From NCBI GenBank assembly GCA_900129675.1, contig FSRD01000003.1, forward strand, positions 434,001-498,000: a stretch of 64,000 nt of DNA, written 5' to 3'. Within the stretch, counting starts at the first letter, position 1. Each line of letters starts with the position of its first letter. The DNA comes from Bradyrhizobium erythrophlei (GTDB lineage Bacteria; Pseudomonadota; Alphaproteobacteria; Rhizobiales; Xanthobacteraceae). Positions 1 through 7,228 of the stretch are shown here, one piece after another. Under the pieces are notes generated by a model. That model had not been told where the DNA came from. It did not search any database and was given only the letters and a program-made list of their open reading frames with translations. Both the position numbers and the translations under genes were made by a program.

Positions 1-91
1 GGAGGCCTACGGGCTTCCCGGGGCGGTCCAGCACTAGCCTAAAGTGGAACTTTCGCCGGTTTCCTGGGCAAATCGCTTAGCGTTAAGGCCG

Positions 92-107
92 ATCACGAAT
101 TCGTGAT
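92..107. promoter_or_regulatory. 16-bp perfect palindrome upstream of phasin gene
   Basis: ATCACGAATTCGTGAT is perfectly self-complementary and lies about 117 bp before the phasin ATG. A dyad of this size in the only leader region of a monocistronic gene is a possible operator. No known regulator was recognised for it. Confidence 0.3.
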
Positions 108-128
108 ATCGCGATGCACCATTGATGT

Positions 129-140
129 TGCGCCGCACCA
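129..140 (+). promoter_or_regulatory. Candidate PhaR binding site in phasin promoter region
   Basis: TGCGCCGCACCA fits every position of the PhaR motif that I recall for Bradyrhizobium diazoefficiens (TGCRNYGCASMA). It lies 84 bp before the phasin start codon. PhaR is known in that genus to repress phasin genes until polyhydroxybutyrate accumulates. The match is seen in the sequence; the function is inferred from the gene downstream. Confidence 0.5.
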
Positions 141-223
141 TTAATTATGGCACAACCCTCTCGCCCCGGGCCAAACCGGACGGGGTGAGCCCATAGCTCA
201 AACCTGAGGATGGAGAGACCCCA

Positions 224-700
224 ATGACCACCGAAACCAGTTCCGTGCTGAATACCGTCAAGGAAGCCTTCGCGCCCGTCACCGAGGCGTTCACCAAGCT
301 CCAGAACATGGAAGTTCCGGAAGCTGCCCGTGAGTTCGTGAAGAAGCAGGCCGAGACCGCCAAGGTTCGCGCCGCCGACTTCCATGCCGGTTCCGAGAAG
401 GTGACCGCCGCGATCGAGACCGCTGTTGCCGGTTCGGTCACCGAGGCCGCCAAGATCAGCCGCAACATCCAGCAGGCGCTTTATCAGGACGCGGAAGCGT
501 TCTTCGCCGGCATCGACAAGCTCGCTTCTGCCAAGTCGCTGAGCGAAGCCGCCCAGATCCAGTCGGACATGGTCCGTGCGCGCGGCGAAGTTCTCGTCTC
601 GCGGGCGAAGGCCACCACCGAATATCTCGGCAAGCTCGTCGCCGACGGTGCCAAGACCGCACAGGACAACTTCTCCAAGGTCTACACCAAGACCGCCTGA
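224..700 (+). CDS. Phasin family protein
   Basis: Predicted cytoplasmic granule-coating protein of 158 residues that would bind the surface of polyhydroxyalkanoate inclusions and control their size and number. The sequence is Ala/Lys/Glu-rich with long amphipathic helices, no cysteine, no signal peptide and no membrane segment, and the phasin-type region covers roughly residues 15-130. This length is usual for rhizobial phasins. The ATG follows a GGATGGAGAG ribosome site. The gene appears monocistronic: a terminator follows within 30 bp and a repeat separates it from the next gene. The family call is firm; which phasin paralogue it is cannot be decided. Confidence 0.88.
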   Translation: MTTETSSVLNTVKEAFAPVTEAFTKLQNMEVPEAAREFVKKQAETAKVRAADFHAGSEKVTAAIETAVAGSVTEAAKISRNIQQALYQDAEAFFAGIDKLASAKSLSEAAQIQSDMVRARGEVLVSRAKATTEYLGKLVADGAKTAQDNFSKVYTKTA

Positions 701-728
701 TCGCGTTTCCCTGCCAACTGCCGTTTCG

Positions 729-755
729 AAGGCCCGCTTTGCGGGCCTTCTTTTT
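729..755 (+). terminator. Intrinsic terminator after phasin
   Basis: Perfect 10-bp stem (GAAGGCCCGC with GCGGGCCTTC) around a TTT loop, followed at once by a run of T. It starts 29 bp after the phasin stop codon. Confidence 0.9.
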
Positions 756-772
756 GACGGGCGTCTGGCGTT

Positions 773-907
773 CCCCGGATGCTGCGCAGCGCGCCGCATG
801 TTTGCGGCGTGGTGCGCTGCTGATCCGGGGTCCATCGTACCTATATCAGTTGTGGGTCCCGGCTCTGCGGAGCAGCGTGAAGAACGCTGCACCGCGTCCG
901 GGACACG
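773..907. repeat. Family B intergenic repeat, copy 1
   Basis: Runs from CCCCGGATGCTGCGCAGC to CGCGTCCGGGACACG and contains two mirrored halves (GCTGATCCGGGGTCC and GGGTCCCGGCTCTGCGGAGC). Closely related copies are at 43757-43916 and 61588-61709. All three lie between genes. This copy fills most of the gap between the phasin terminator and the DUF445 gene. Confidence 0.85.
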
Positions 908-952
908 TAGCGTGTGGAGCGTTAGACCACTTACTTTTCTCCGAAAGCCGTC

Positions 953-2239
953 ATGAGCCTTCCCGCCACCTTCGTCATCGACGCTCCCGGCGACGCGCAA
1001 CGCGCCGCCGAGCTGCGGCGCGTGAAGTGGCTGGCGACATCGGTGCTGGCGGCAACACTGTTGCTGTTCATCGCCGCGAAGGTGCTGCTGCCGCTGCATC
1101 CGGCCTTCGGCTTCATCGCGGCGTTTGCGGAGGCCGCGACCATCGGCGGCCTCGCCGACTGGTACGCCGTGGTAGCCTTGTTCCGCAGGCCCCTGGGCTT
1201 GCCGATCCCGCACACCGCAATCATCCAGAGCAATCAGCACCGCATCGCCGACAAGCTCGGCGAATTCATCGAGGTGCATTTCCTCGAAGCCGCCCCCGTC
1301 GAGGCCAAACTGCGCCAGATCGATTTCGGCTCGTTCATCGCCGACTGGCTGCGCGACCGCAAGCGCAGCGAGGATCTCGCGCGGTTTGCGCTGCGGCTGT
1401 TGCCGGAAGCGGTCTCGGCGACGGAAAGTTCGGGCCTGATGACATTCGTCAGCCGCCGCATCACCGCGAAATTGATGTCGATCGATCTGGCGCCGCTCGC
1501 CGCCGGCACCCTGCGCGGCTTCGTGCAGGAAGGCCGCCATCAGGGATTGCTCGACGATATCCTGCGCGTGATGCATCAAACGCTGACGCAGGCGGAAACC
1601 ATGGCCGTGATCCGCGAAAAGATCCGCGCTGAATTGCCGACACTTTTGAAGCTCTATCGCGCTGACCGGTTTCTGGTGAACCGGATCGTGGCCTCCGCAA
1701 CGACCTTCTTCGAGGAAGTGCGCAACGATCCAAAACACCCGTTCCGCGGTGAATTCGATCGCATGCTGCTGTCGTTCGTCGATCGGCTCGGCACGGACAA
1801 AGCCTTTGCCGATCGCATCGACGGCCTGAAGCGCGATCTGCTGGCGCGGCCGGAACTCGGCGACCTCGCGCGCAATGTCTGGTCGAATGTGCGCTTGTTC
1901 ATCGAACGCAGCGCCTCGGGCGAGACGCAGGTGCTGCAGCAGATTCTGGCGCGGATGTTCGCGGAGGCGGGCGAGGCGCTGGCCGGCGATGCCGAGCTGC
2001 GCGCCGAGATCAACCAGGGTCTCGTGGCCGTGCTCAAAACCGTGATCGCCGAGCAGAAGAGCGGCGTCTCGACCTTCATCTCCGATCAGGTCAAGGCCTG
2101 GGACATGGGGCAATTGCTACAGCTGATCGAAATCAACATCGGCCGGGACCTGCAATACATCCGCTTCAACGGCTCGCTGATCGGCGGGCTTGCCGGCCTG
2201 GCGTTGTACACGCTTGAGTACCTGCTGCGGTGGCTGTGA
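953..2239 (+). CDS. DUF445 domain-containing membrane protein
   Basis: A 428-residue DUF445 protein of unknown biochemical role. It has one membrane helix near residues 24-45, the family hallmark GGLADWYAVVALFRRPLG around residues 64-81, a long helical middle section probably forming coiled coil, and a second hydrophobic stretch at the C terminus (about 403-428), so it is probably anchored at both ends. Length is typical of the family. The ATG comes 46 bp after repeat B1; no strong ribosome site is obvious. It stands alone with no operon partner on the same strand nearby. DUF445 members are widespread in Gram-negatives; no function is proposed here. Confidence 0.85.
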   Translation: MSLPATFVIDAPGDAQRAAELRRVKWLATSVLAATLLLFIAAKVLLPLHPAFGFIAAFAEAATIGGLADWYAVVALFRRPLGLPIPHTAIIQSNQHRIADKLGEFIEVHFLEAAPVEAKLRQIDFGSFIADWLRDRKRSEDLARFALRLLPEAVSATESSGLMTFVSRRITAKLMSIDLAPLAAGTLRGFVQEGRHQGLLDDILRVMHQTLTQAETMAVIREKIRAELPTLLKLYRADRFLVNRIVASATTFFEEVRNDPKHPFRGEFDRMLLSFVDRLGTDKAFADRIDGLKRDLLARPELGDLARNVWSNVRLFIERSASGETQVLQQILARMFAEAGEALAGDAELRAEINQGLVAVLKTVIAEQKSGVSTFISDQVKAWDMGQLLQLIEINIGRDLQYIRFNGSLIGGLAGLALYTLEYLLRWL

Positions 2240-2443
2240 CTAATTAATCACGACCGCGTTTTTACTGGCGATTGTTGCAGTGCGTTCCGCTTGAAAGGGC
2301 AGAATCAGTTCCCTAGCTTTTCAAGTGAGGTTGTTGCGTTGCGGAACGATTCTACCGAGGAGACGTCTTCTAATTTGCCCCATTTGGCCGGCTGCCGGGA
2401 TGTAAGGGGCCAAGCCTGAACACAAGCCTGAACAGGAGATACG

Positions 2444-3214
2444 ATGTCCGTTGCTGCGCAGACGCTTCGCCCGCCATCCAGAACCCTGATGTTTTTGGAA
2501 GGGCGAGCCATTTCCGAGTTGGGCGCGTTTCTCGGGGCCTTGCCGCTTCTCGGCCTGGCGCCCCGAGGTGACGGGCACCCGGTGCTGGTATTGCCCGGCC
2601 TCGTCGCCTCCGACACCTCGACGCGGCCGCTGCGCAGTTTTCTGAAGAGCAAAGGCTACGCCGTCAGCGGCTGGCGGCAGGGCCGTAATCTCGGGCTGCG
2701 CCATGGCGTGCAGCACGCGATGGTCGACCTGGTGCAGGAATTGAACGACACCCATGGCCGCAAGGTCTCGCTGGTCGGCTGGAGCCTCGGTGGTCTCTAC
2801 GCGCGCCAGCTCGCCAAGATGATGCCGGAGCGTGTGCGCTCGGTGATCACGCTCGGCAGTCCGTTTGCAAGCGGTCCGAAGGCGACCAACGCCTGGCGCG
2901 TCTACGAGATGGCCAGCGGCCGTCGCGCCGACGAAGAGGATGCGCGGTTCGGTGGATCGCTGGCCAGCACCCCCCCGGTGCCGACCACCGCGATCTTCAG
3001 CCGCACCGACGGCATCTGCGCCTGGGAAGGCTGCCGCGAACAGACCTCGTCCATGTCCGAAAGCATCGAAGTCGAAAGCAGCCATTGCGGCATGGGCCAT
3101 CATCCCGCCGCGGTCTTTGCGGTCGCCGATCGGCTGGCGCAGCCCGAGGGCAAATGGGCGCCGTTCGATCGCAGCGGCTGGCGTAGCCTCGCCTATCCCG
3201 ATCCGAACCGCTGA
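2444..3214 (+). CDS. Alpha/beta hydrolase, esterase/lipase-like
   Basis: Predicted serine hydrolase of 256 residues. The nucleophile elbow G-W-S-L-G is near residue 110 and is preceded by the beta strand KVSLV; an upstream VLVLPGL strand likely begins the oxyanion region. Candidate acid and histidine residues lie in the C-terminal third (TDGIC and SSHCGMGHHP, the latter typical of the catalytic His loop). No signal peptide or membrane helix is visible, so it is probably cytoplasmic. The ATG follows an AGGAG site. The 204 bp before it holds a short tandem duplication of AAGCCTGAACA just before the start and nothing else recognisable. The substrate is unknown. Confidence 0.8.
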   Translation: MSVAAQTLRPPSRTLMFLEGRAISELGAFLGALPLLGLAPRGDGHPVLVLPGLVASDTSTRPLRSFLKSKGYAVSGWRQGRNLGLRHGVQHAMVDLVQELNDTHGRKVSLVGWSLGGLYARQLAKMMPERVRSVITLGSPFASGPKATNAWRVYEMASGRRADEEDARFGGSLASTPPVPTTAIFSRTDGICAWEGCREQTSSMSESIEVESSHCGMGHHPAAVFAVADRLAQPEGKWAPFDRSGWRSLAYPDPNR

Positions 3215-3249
3215 TTGCGAAGCGCCGGCGTAAGTCGGCGCGGCGCTTG

Positions 3250-3437
3250 CTTACCTCGCCCCGCTTGCGGGGAGAGGTCGGCGCGTAGCGCCGGGTGAGG
3301 GGGACTCTCCGCGCATTCGGTATTCGTTGAGGCAGCCCCTCACCATAGCCGATGCTTTGCATCGGCGTTCTTCTACCAAGAACGGCGGCGATAGGCCGCC
3401 TGCGCCCTCTCCCCGCAAGAGCGGGGCGAGGGAGAAG
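3250..3437. repeat. Family C intergenic repeat, copy 1
   Basis: Starts CTTACCTCGCCCCGCTTGCG and ends with the complementary CTCTCCCCGCAAGAGCGGGG. It carries internal dyads GATGCTTTGCATC and GTTCTT..AAGAAC. A second copy with the same order of sub-hairpins is at 52514-52703. It lies between the hydrolase gene and paaX. Confidence 0.85.
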
Positions 3438-3485
3438 CAGCACTGCCGTTGTCGTGAATCCACAAAACGCGGTATGCGTTGACGC

Positions 3486-4358
3486 ATGCCGCAACCGCCG
3501 CTCGCCCGCATCGTCGACCAGTTGAAGCGCGAACCGTCGCGCACCGGCTCCATCGTCATCACCGTGTTCGGCGATGCCATCGTGCCGCGCGGCGGCTCGG
3601 TCTGGCTCGGTACGCTGCTGGAATTTTTCGAGGCGCTCGACATCGACAGCGGCGTGGTGCGCACGGCGATGTCGCGGCTCGCCACCGACGGCTGGCTCGA
3701 GCGCAACAAGGTCGGCCGCAACAGTTTTTACCGGCTGGCCAAAAAGGGCCGGCAGACCTTTGCCGCCGCCACCCGGCATATCTACGATCCGCCGCCGTCC
3801 GACTGGACCGGACGCTTCGAGCTGCTGCTGATCGGCAATGGCGAGGACCGTGACGCGTCGCGCGAGGCCCTGAAGAACGCAGGCTTCGGCAGTCCGCTAC
3901 CGGGCGTCTGGGTGGCGCCGTCGGGGGTGGCTGTTCCCGAAGAAGCCGCAAGCGCGATCCGCCTCGAAGTCTCCGCCGAGGACGACAGCGGCAGGCGTCT
4001 GCTCAGCGAAAGCTGGCCGCTGCAACGCACCGCGGATGCCTATCAAAAGTTCATGAAAACCTTCGAGCCATTGCGCGGCTGGATCGGCCGCGGCGAGCCG
4101 CTCACCGAGGCCGACGCCTTCGCCGCGCGCATCCTGCTGATCCATCATTACCGCCGTGTGGTGCTGCGCGATCCGCTGTTGCCGACGTCGCTGTTGCCCC
4201 GGGATTGGCCGGGCGGGGCGGCGAGGGAGCTCTGCGGCGAGATCTATCGCGGGCTGCTTCGTCAGTCCGAACAATGGCTTGACCGCCACGCGACGAACGA
4301 AAACGGCCCGCTGCCGAAGCCCGCCGCGGAACTGGCGCGGCGGTTTGACGGGATGTAA
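3486..4358 (+). CDS. paaX: Phenylacetate degradation repressor PaaX
   Basis: Predicted transcriptional regulator of 290 residues that represses paa genes until phenylacetyl-CoA binds. The N-terminal third is a winged helix; SGVVRTAMSRLATDGWL is the characteristic recognition helix region (about residues 56-72), followed by the wing KVGRNSFYRLAKKGR. The middle and C-terminal PaaX domains follow, ending with the helical dimer region rich in Arg/Trp. Length is close to that of E. coli PaaX. It is transcribed in the same direction as paaA, whose leader starts at its stop codon, so it may co-regulate itself and the operon. TetR-type PaaR is the usual alternative in related bacteria, but this sequence is clearly PaaX. 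Confidence 0.92.
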   Translation: MPQPPLARIVDQLKREPSRTGSIVITVFGDAIVPRGGSVWLGTLLEFFEALDIDSGVVRTAMSRLATDGWLERNKVGRNSFYRLAKKGRQTFAAATRHIYDPPPSDWTGRFELLLIGNGEDRDASREALKNAGFGSPLPGVWVAPSGVAVPEEAASAIRLEVSAEDDSGRRLLSESWPLQRTADAYQKFMKTFEPLRGWIGRGEPLTEADAFAARILLIHHYRRVVLRDPLLPTSLLPRDWPGGAARELCGEIYRGLLRQSEQWLDRHATNENGPLPKPAAELARRFDGM

Positions 4359-4387
4359 ATATGTTACAAAAATATCTTGCATGTTTA
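4356..4387. promoter_or_regulatory. Imperfect inverted repeat in paaA leader, candidate PaaX operator
   Basis: TAAATATG (4356-4363) and CATGTTTA (4380-4387) form an inverted repeat with one mismatch and a 16-bp spacer. The left arm overlaps the paaX stop codon. The region is unusually AT-rich for this genome, as expected for a promoter. Assignment to PaaX is inference from position only. Confidence 0.35.
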
Positions 4388-4392
4388 AAGTT

Positions 4393-4406
4393 TTGATATA
4401 TATCAA
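4393..4406. promoter_or_regulatory. Perfect FNR/FixK-type box before paaA
   Basis: TTGATATATATCAA matches TTGAT-N4-ATCAA exactly and extends to a 16-bp perfect palindrome (4392-4407). Its centre is 34 bp before the paaA ATG. Class II activation would put the transcript start about 41 bp downstream, which is inside the gene, so a repressor or roadblock role fits better unless translation starts further on. Confidence 0.55.
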
Positions 4407-4433
4407 AGCCAACAACATTCGGGAGGCCCGGCC

Positions 4434-5426
4434 ATGTACACGCAGGCGCTCAACACGTCCGACGGCGAAGACCGCCACATCGAGGACGCCGAACGATCCG
4501 CGCAGTTCCAGGCGCGCATCGATGCCGACGAGCGCATCGAGCCGAATGACTGGATGCCGGCGGCCTACCGCAAGACGCTGACCCGGCAGATTTCCCAGCA
4601 CGCCCATTCCGAAATCGTCGGCATGCTGCCCGAGGGCAATTGGATCACCCGCGCGCCGTCACTGCGCCGCAAGGCCGCGCTGCTGGCCAAGGTGCAGGAC
4701 GAATGCGGCCACGGGCTTTATCTCTACGCCGCCGCCGAGACGCTCGGCACCTCGCGTGAAGAGCTGGTCGACCTGATGCTGGCGGGCAAGGCAAAATATT
4801 CCTCGATCTTCAATTACCCGACGCTGACCTGGGCCGACATCGGCGCGATCGGCTGGCTGGTCGATGGCGCGGCGATCATGAACCAGATTCCGCTGTGCCG
4901 CTGCTCCTATGGTCCCTATGCGCGCGCGATGATCCGGGTCTGCAAGGAAGAGTCGTTCCATCAGCGTCAGGGTTTTGAAATCATGGTGACGCTGTCGCGC
5001 GGCACCGAAGAGCAGAAGGCGATGGCGCAGAGCGCGCTGGATCGCTGGTGGTGGCCGGTGCTGATGATGTTCGGCCCGCCCGACAAGGTCAGCCAGCACT
5101 CGGACACCTCGACCAAATGGAAGATCAAGCGTTTTTCCAATGACGAGCTGCGCCAGAAATTCGTCGATGCCACCGTGCCGCAGGCGCAGTTTTTGGGGCT
5201 CACGATTCCCGATCCCGGCATGAAGCAGAATGCCAGCGGCAACTGGGAATACAGCGCGATCGACTGGACGGAGTTCAATGCCGTGCTGGCCGGCAATGGG
5301 CCTTGCAACCGCGATCGGCTCGCAGCGCGACGCAAGGCGCATGACGACGGCGCCTGGGTGCGCGAGGCCGCAATGGCTTACGCCGAGAAGCGCCGGCATC
5401 GGCAACTCGCGCAAGCCGCCGAATAG
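4434..5426 (+). CDS. paaA: 1,2-phenylacetyl-CoA epoxidase, catalytic subunit PaaA
   Basis: Catalytic diiron subunit of the PaaABCE multicomponent oxygenase, which turns phenylacetyl-CoA into the ring 1,2-epoxide with O2 and NADPH in the cytoplasm. The 330-residue sequence has the SEIVGMLPEGNW segment (about 62-73) and the diiron helix KVQDECGHGLYLY (about 86-98), then CKEESFHQRQG with further iron ligands. The N terminus is about 18 residues longer than in E. coli, with no alternative Met, and a GGGAGG site precedes the ATG. The common QDEAGHG motif reads QDECGHG here. It heads the paa operon and is 12 bp from paaB. Confidence 0.95.
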   Translation: MYTQALNTSDGEDRHIEDAERSAQFQARIDADERIEPNDWMPAAYRKTLTRQISQHAHSEIVGMLPEGNWITRAPSLRRKAALLAKVQDECGHGLYLYAAAETLGTSREELVDLMLAGKAKYSSIFNYPTLTWADIGAIGWLVDGAAIMNQIPLCRCSYGPYARAMIRVCKEESFHQRQGFEIMVTLSRGTEEQKAMAQSALDRWWWPVLMMFGPPDKVSQHSDTSTKWKIKRFSNDELRQKFVDATVPQAQFLGLTIPDPGMKQNASGNWEYSAIDWTEFNAVLAGNGPCNRDRLAARRKAHDDGAWVREAAMAYAEKRRHRQLAQAAE

Positions 5427-5438
5427 AGGGAGACCGCG

Positions 5439-5726
5439 ATGGCGACGCCGAACATTCCGCTCTGGGAAGTTTTTATCCGCAGCCGCAATGGTCTTGCGCA
5501 CAAGCATGTCGGCTCGCTGCATGCGACCGACGCCACGTTGGCGCTGCAGGCCGCGCGCGACATCTACACCCGCCGCGGCGAGGGCCTTTCGATCTGGGTG
5601 GTGCCCTCAAACGCGATCACCGCCTCCGATCCAGCCGAGAAGGGCATGATGTTCGAGCCGGCGGAGTCCAAGATCTACCGGCACCCGACGTTTTACGACG
5701 TGCCGGACGAAGTCGGCCATATGTGA
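5439..5726 (+). CDS. paaB: Phenylacetyl-CoA epoxidase subunit PaaB
   Basis: Small 95-residue subunit of the phenylacetyl-CoA epoxidase complex; the family is thought to bridge PaaAC heterodimers into the larger assembly. It shows the usual PaaB features: WEVFIRSRNGLAHKHVGSLH at the start, then the ARDIYTRRGEG turn and the SIWVVPS strand. The gene starts 12 bp after paaA with a GAGGGAGA ribosome site, so it is cotranscribed. The next gene, paaC, is separated by a family A palindromic repeat. Confidence 0.95.
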   Translation: MATPNIPLWEVFIRSRNGLAHKHVGSLHATDATLALQAARDIYTRRGEGLSIWVVPSNAITASDPAEKGMMFEPAESKIYRHPTFYDVPDEVGHM

Positions 5727-5735
5727 TTTTCGCTC

Positions 5736-5820
5736 CGTCATCGCGAGCGCAGCGAAGCAATCCATCGGGCCGCAAAAAGGAAGAATGGATTGCTTCGTCG
5801 CTTCGCTCCTCGCAATGACG
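5736..5820. repeat. Family A palindromic repeat, copy 1 (paaB-paaC)
   Basis: Left arm CGTCATCGCGAGCGCAGCGA and right arm TCGCTCCTCGCAATGACG flank inner arms GAAGCAATCCAT and ATGGATTGCTTC, giving a long hairpin. Family A has ten copies in this window: 5736, 7132, 11372, 18617, 27752, 31188, 45489, 48653, 57467 and 59840 (start positions). All lie outside genes. They resemble REP-type elements of Bradyrhizobiaceae. Confidence 0.9.
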
Positions 5821-5850
5821 GCAACAAACTAACGCGATCAGGTCAACAAC

Positions 5851-6627
5851 ATGGCTGTAGCGAACATATCGGTCTCCGAGACCCCGCTGGTGCTCTACAC
5901 CCTGCGCCGCGCCGACGACGCGCTGATCCTGGGCCATCGGCTGTCGGAATGGTGCGGCCATGCCCCGATGCTGGAAGAGGACATGGCGCTCGCCAATATG
6001 GGCCTCGATCTGCTCGGCCAGGCGCGCGAGCTCTATAGCTACGCTGCCAAGGTCGAGGGCAAGGGCAACGACGAAGACAAGTTCGCCTATCTGCGTGACG
6101 TCAGGCAGTACCGCAATTTGTTGCTGCTGGAACAGCCGAATGGCGACTTTGCGCGCACGATTGCACGGCAATTCTTCTATGCCGCCTTCGCCGATCTCTA
6201 CTGGCGCGCGATGATGAAGTCGAGCGATCCGACGCTGGCCGCGATCGCGGCAAAGTCGGAGAAGGAGAGCGCGTATCACTTGCGGCATTCGTCGGAATGG
6301 ATGGTCCGGCTCGGCGACGGCACCGAGGAGAGTCACACCCGCGCGCAAACCGCGATCGACGATCTCTGGGCTTTTACCGGCGAGATGTTCGCGGTCGACG
6401 ACAGCGAGCGCGCCCTGATCGATGCCGGCATCGCGATCGATCCCGCCGCGCTGCATGCGCAGTGGCTCAAGACCGTCTCCGACGTCGTGGATGAGGCGAC
6501 GCTCGCGCTGACCAAGAATAACTGGATGCAGCAGGGCGGCCGCAGCGGCCGGCACAGCGAGCATCTCGGCCATCTCCTCAGCGAATTGCAATCGATGCAG
6601 CGGACTTTTCCGGGTGCGACATGGTAG
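5851..6627 (+). CDS. paaC: Phenylacetyl-CoA epoxidase structural subunit PaaC
   Basis: Non-catalytic ferritin-fold partner of PaaA in the epoxidase, 258 residues. It retains ALILGHRLSEWCGHAP (about 24-39), MALANMGLDLLGQARELY and the DKFAYLRDVRQYRN segment typical of PaaC. The ATG lies 30 bp after repeat A1 with only a weak ribosome site, so translation efficiency may depend on the hairpin upstream. The 3' end overlaps paaD by 7 bp, which implies translational coupling. Confidence 0.94.
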   Translation: MAVANISVSETPLVLYTLRRADDALILGHRLSEWCGHAPMLEEDMALANMGLDLLGQARELYSYAAKVEGKGNDEDKFAYLRDVRQYRNLLLLEQPNGDFARTIARQFFYAAFADLYWRAMMKSSDPTLAAIAAKSEKESAYHLRHSSEWMVRLGDGTEESHTRAQTAIDDLWAFTGEMFAVDDSERALIDAGIAIDPAALHAQWLKTVSDVVDEATLALTKNNWMQQGGRSGRHSEHLGHLLSELQSMQRTFPGATW

Positions 6628-7124
6628 CCGCCGTGCTCAGCGATTCCGATCTGCGCCAGCGCGCCTGGAACGCGGCTGCGCAAGTGGTCGATCCGGAAAT
6701 CCCGGTGCTGACGATTGCCGATCTCGGCGTGCTCCGGGACGTCGCGGTCAGCGACGGCCATGTCGAGGTCGCGATCACGCCGACCTATTCCGGCTGCCCG
6801 GCGATGAACATGATCGCGCTCGAGATCGAACTGGCGCTGGAACGCGAAGGATTTCAGAAGCCGAACATCCGCACCGTGCTGTCGCCGGCCTGGACCACCG
6901 ACTGGATGACCGACGATGGCCGCCGCAAGCTCAGGGAATACGGTATCGCGCCGCCGCAGGCCGGCAGCGGCCGCCGCGCGCTGTTCGGCGAACAGCAGGT
7001 GGCGTGCCCGCAATGCGGATCTGTCGATACCGAAGTGCTGTCCGAATTCGGCTCGACCTCGTGCAAGGCGCTGTGGCGCTGCAAGAACTGCCGCGAACCC
7101 TTCGACTATTTCAAGTGTCATTGA
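6621..7124 (+). CDS. paaD: Phenylacetate degradation maturation protein PaaD
   Basis: Predicted assembly factor needed for an active PaaABCE complex, probably for iron-sulfur or metal maturation. Residues 1-100 form a MIP18/DUF59 domain with VDPEIPVLTIADLG and the TPTYSGCPAMNM cysteine loop. Residues about 130-167 carry a zinc-ribbon-like C-terminal tail with CPQCGS, SCKALWRCKNC and the terminal KCH. Length (167) is normal for PaaD. The start overlaps paaC by 7 bp. A family A repeat lies between it and paaE. Confidence 0.93.
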   Translation: MVAAVLSDSDLRQRAWNAAAQVVDPEIPVLTIADLGVLRDVAVSDGHVEVAITPTYSGCPAMNMIALEIELALEREGFQKPNIRTVLSPAWTTDWMTDDGRRKLREYGIAPPQAGSGRRALFGEQQVACPQCGSVDTEVLSEFGSTSCKALWRCKNCREPFDYFKCH

Positions 7125-7131
7125 GATGATC

Positions 7132-7214
7132 CGTCATTGCGAGCGAAGCGAAGCAATCCATCGAGCCACAAGGGAAGTGTGGATTGCTTCGTCGCTTCGC
7201 TCCTCGCAATGACG
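7132..7214. repeat. Family A palindromic repeat, copy 2 (paaD-paaE)
   Basis: CGTCATTGCGAGCGAAGCGAAGC to the complementary CGCTTCGCTCCTCGCAATGACG, with the GAAGCAATCCAT core. Its right arm ends 15 bp before the paaE start codon, so the hairpin sits directly over the translation start region. Confidence 0.9.
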
Positions 7215-7228
7215 GGGGGAGTTTATTG

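Noticed and set aside
83..2113. Long open frame on the minus strand (676 codons), and similar long antisense frames at 12468-14573, 16541-17758, 23407-25458, 35163-36851 and 39711-41534
   Set aside because: They lie antisense to well-recognised genes, have Arg/His/Gly-rich compositions and no domain motifs. In high-GC DNA such frames are expected from codon bias.
4393..4406. FixK-like box as a class II activation site for paaA
   Set aside because: A transcript start 41 bp downstream would fall inside the coding region, and no in-frame alternative start codon lies between it and the conserved PaaA domain. A repressing role was kept as the working view.
7184..7228. Extended N terminus of PaaE (15 extra codons, MLRRFAPRNDGG)
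   Set aside because: These codons are translated family A repeat. The same peptide appears in front of other genes next to A copies, and a good ribosome site precedes the ATG at 7229.
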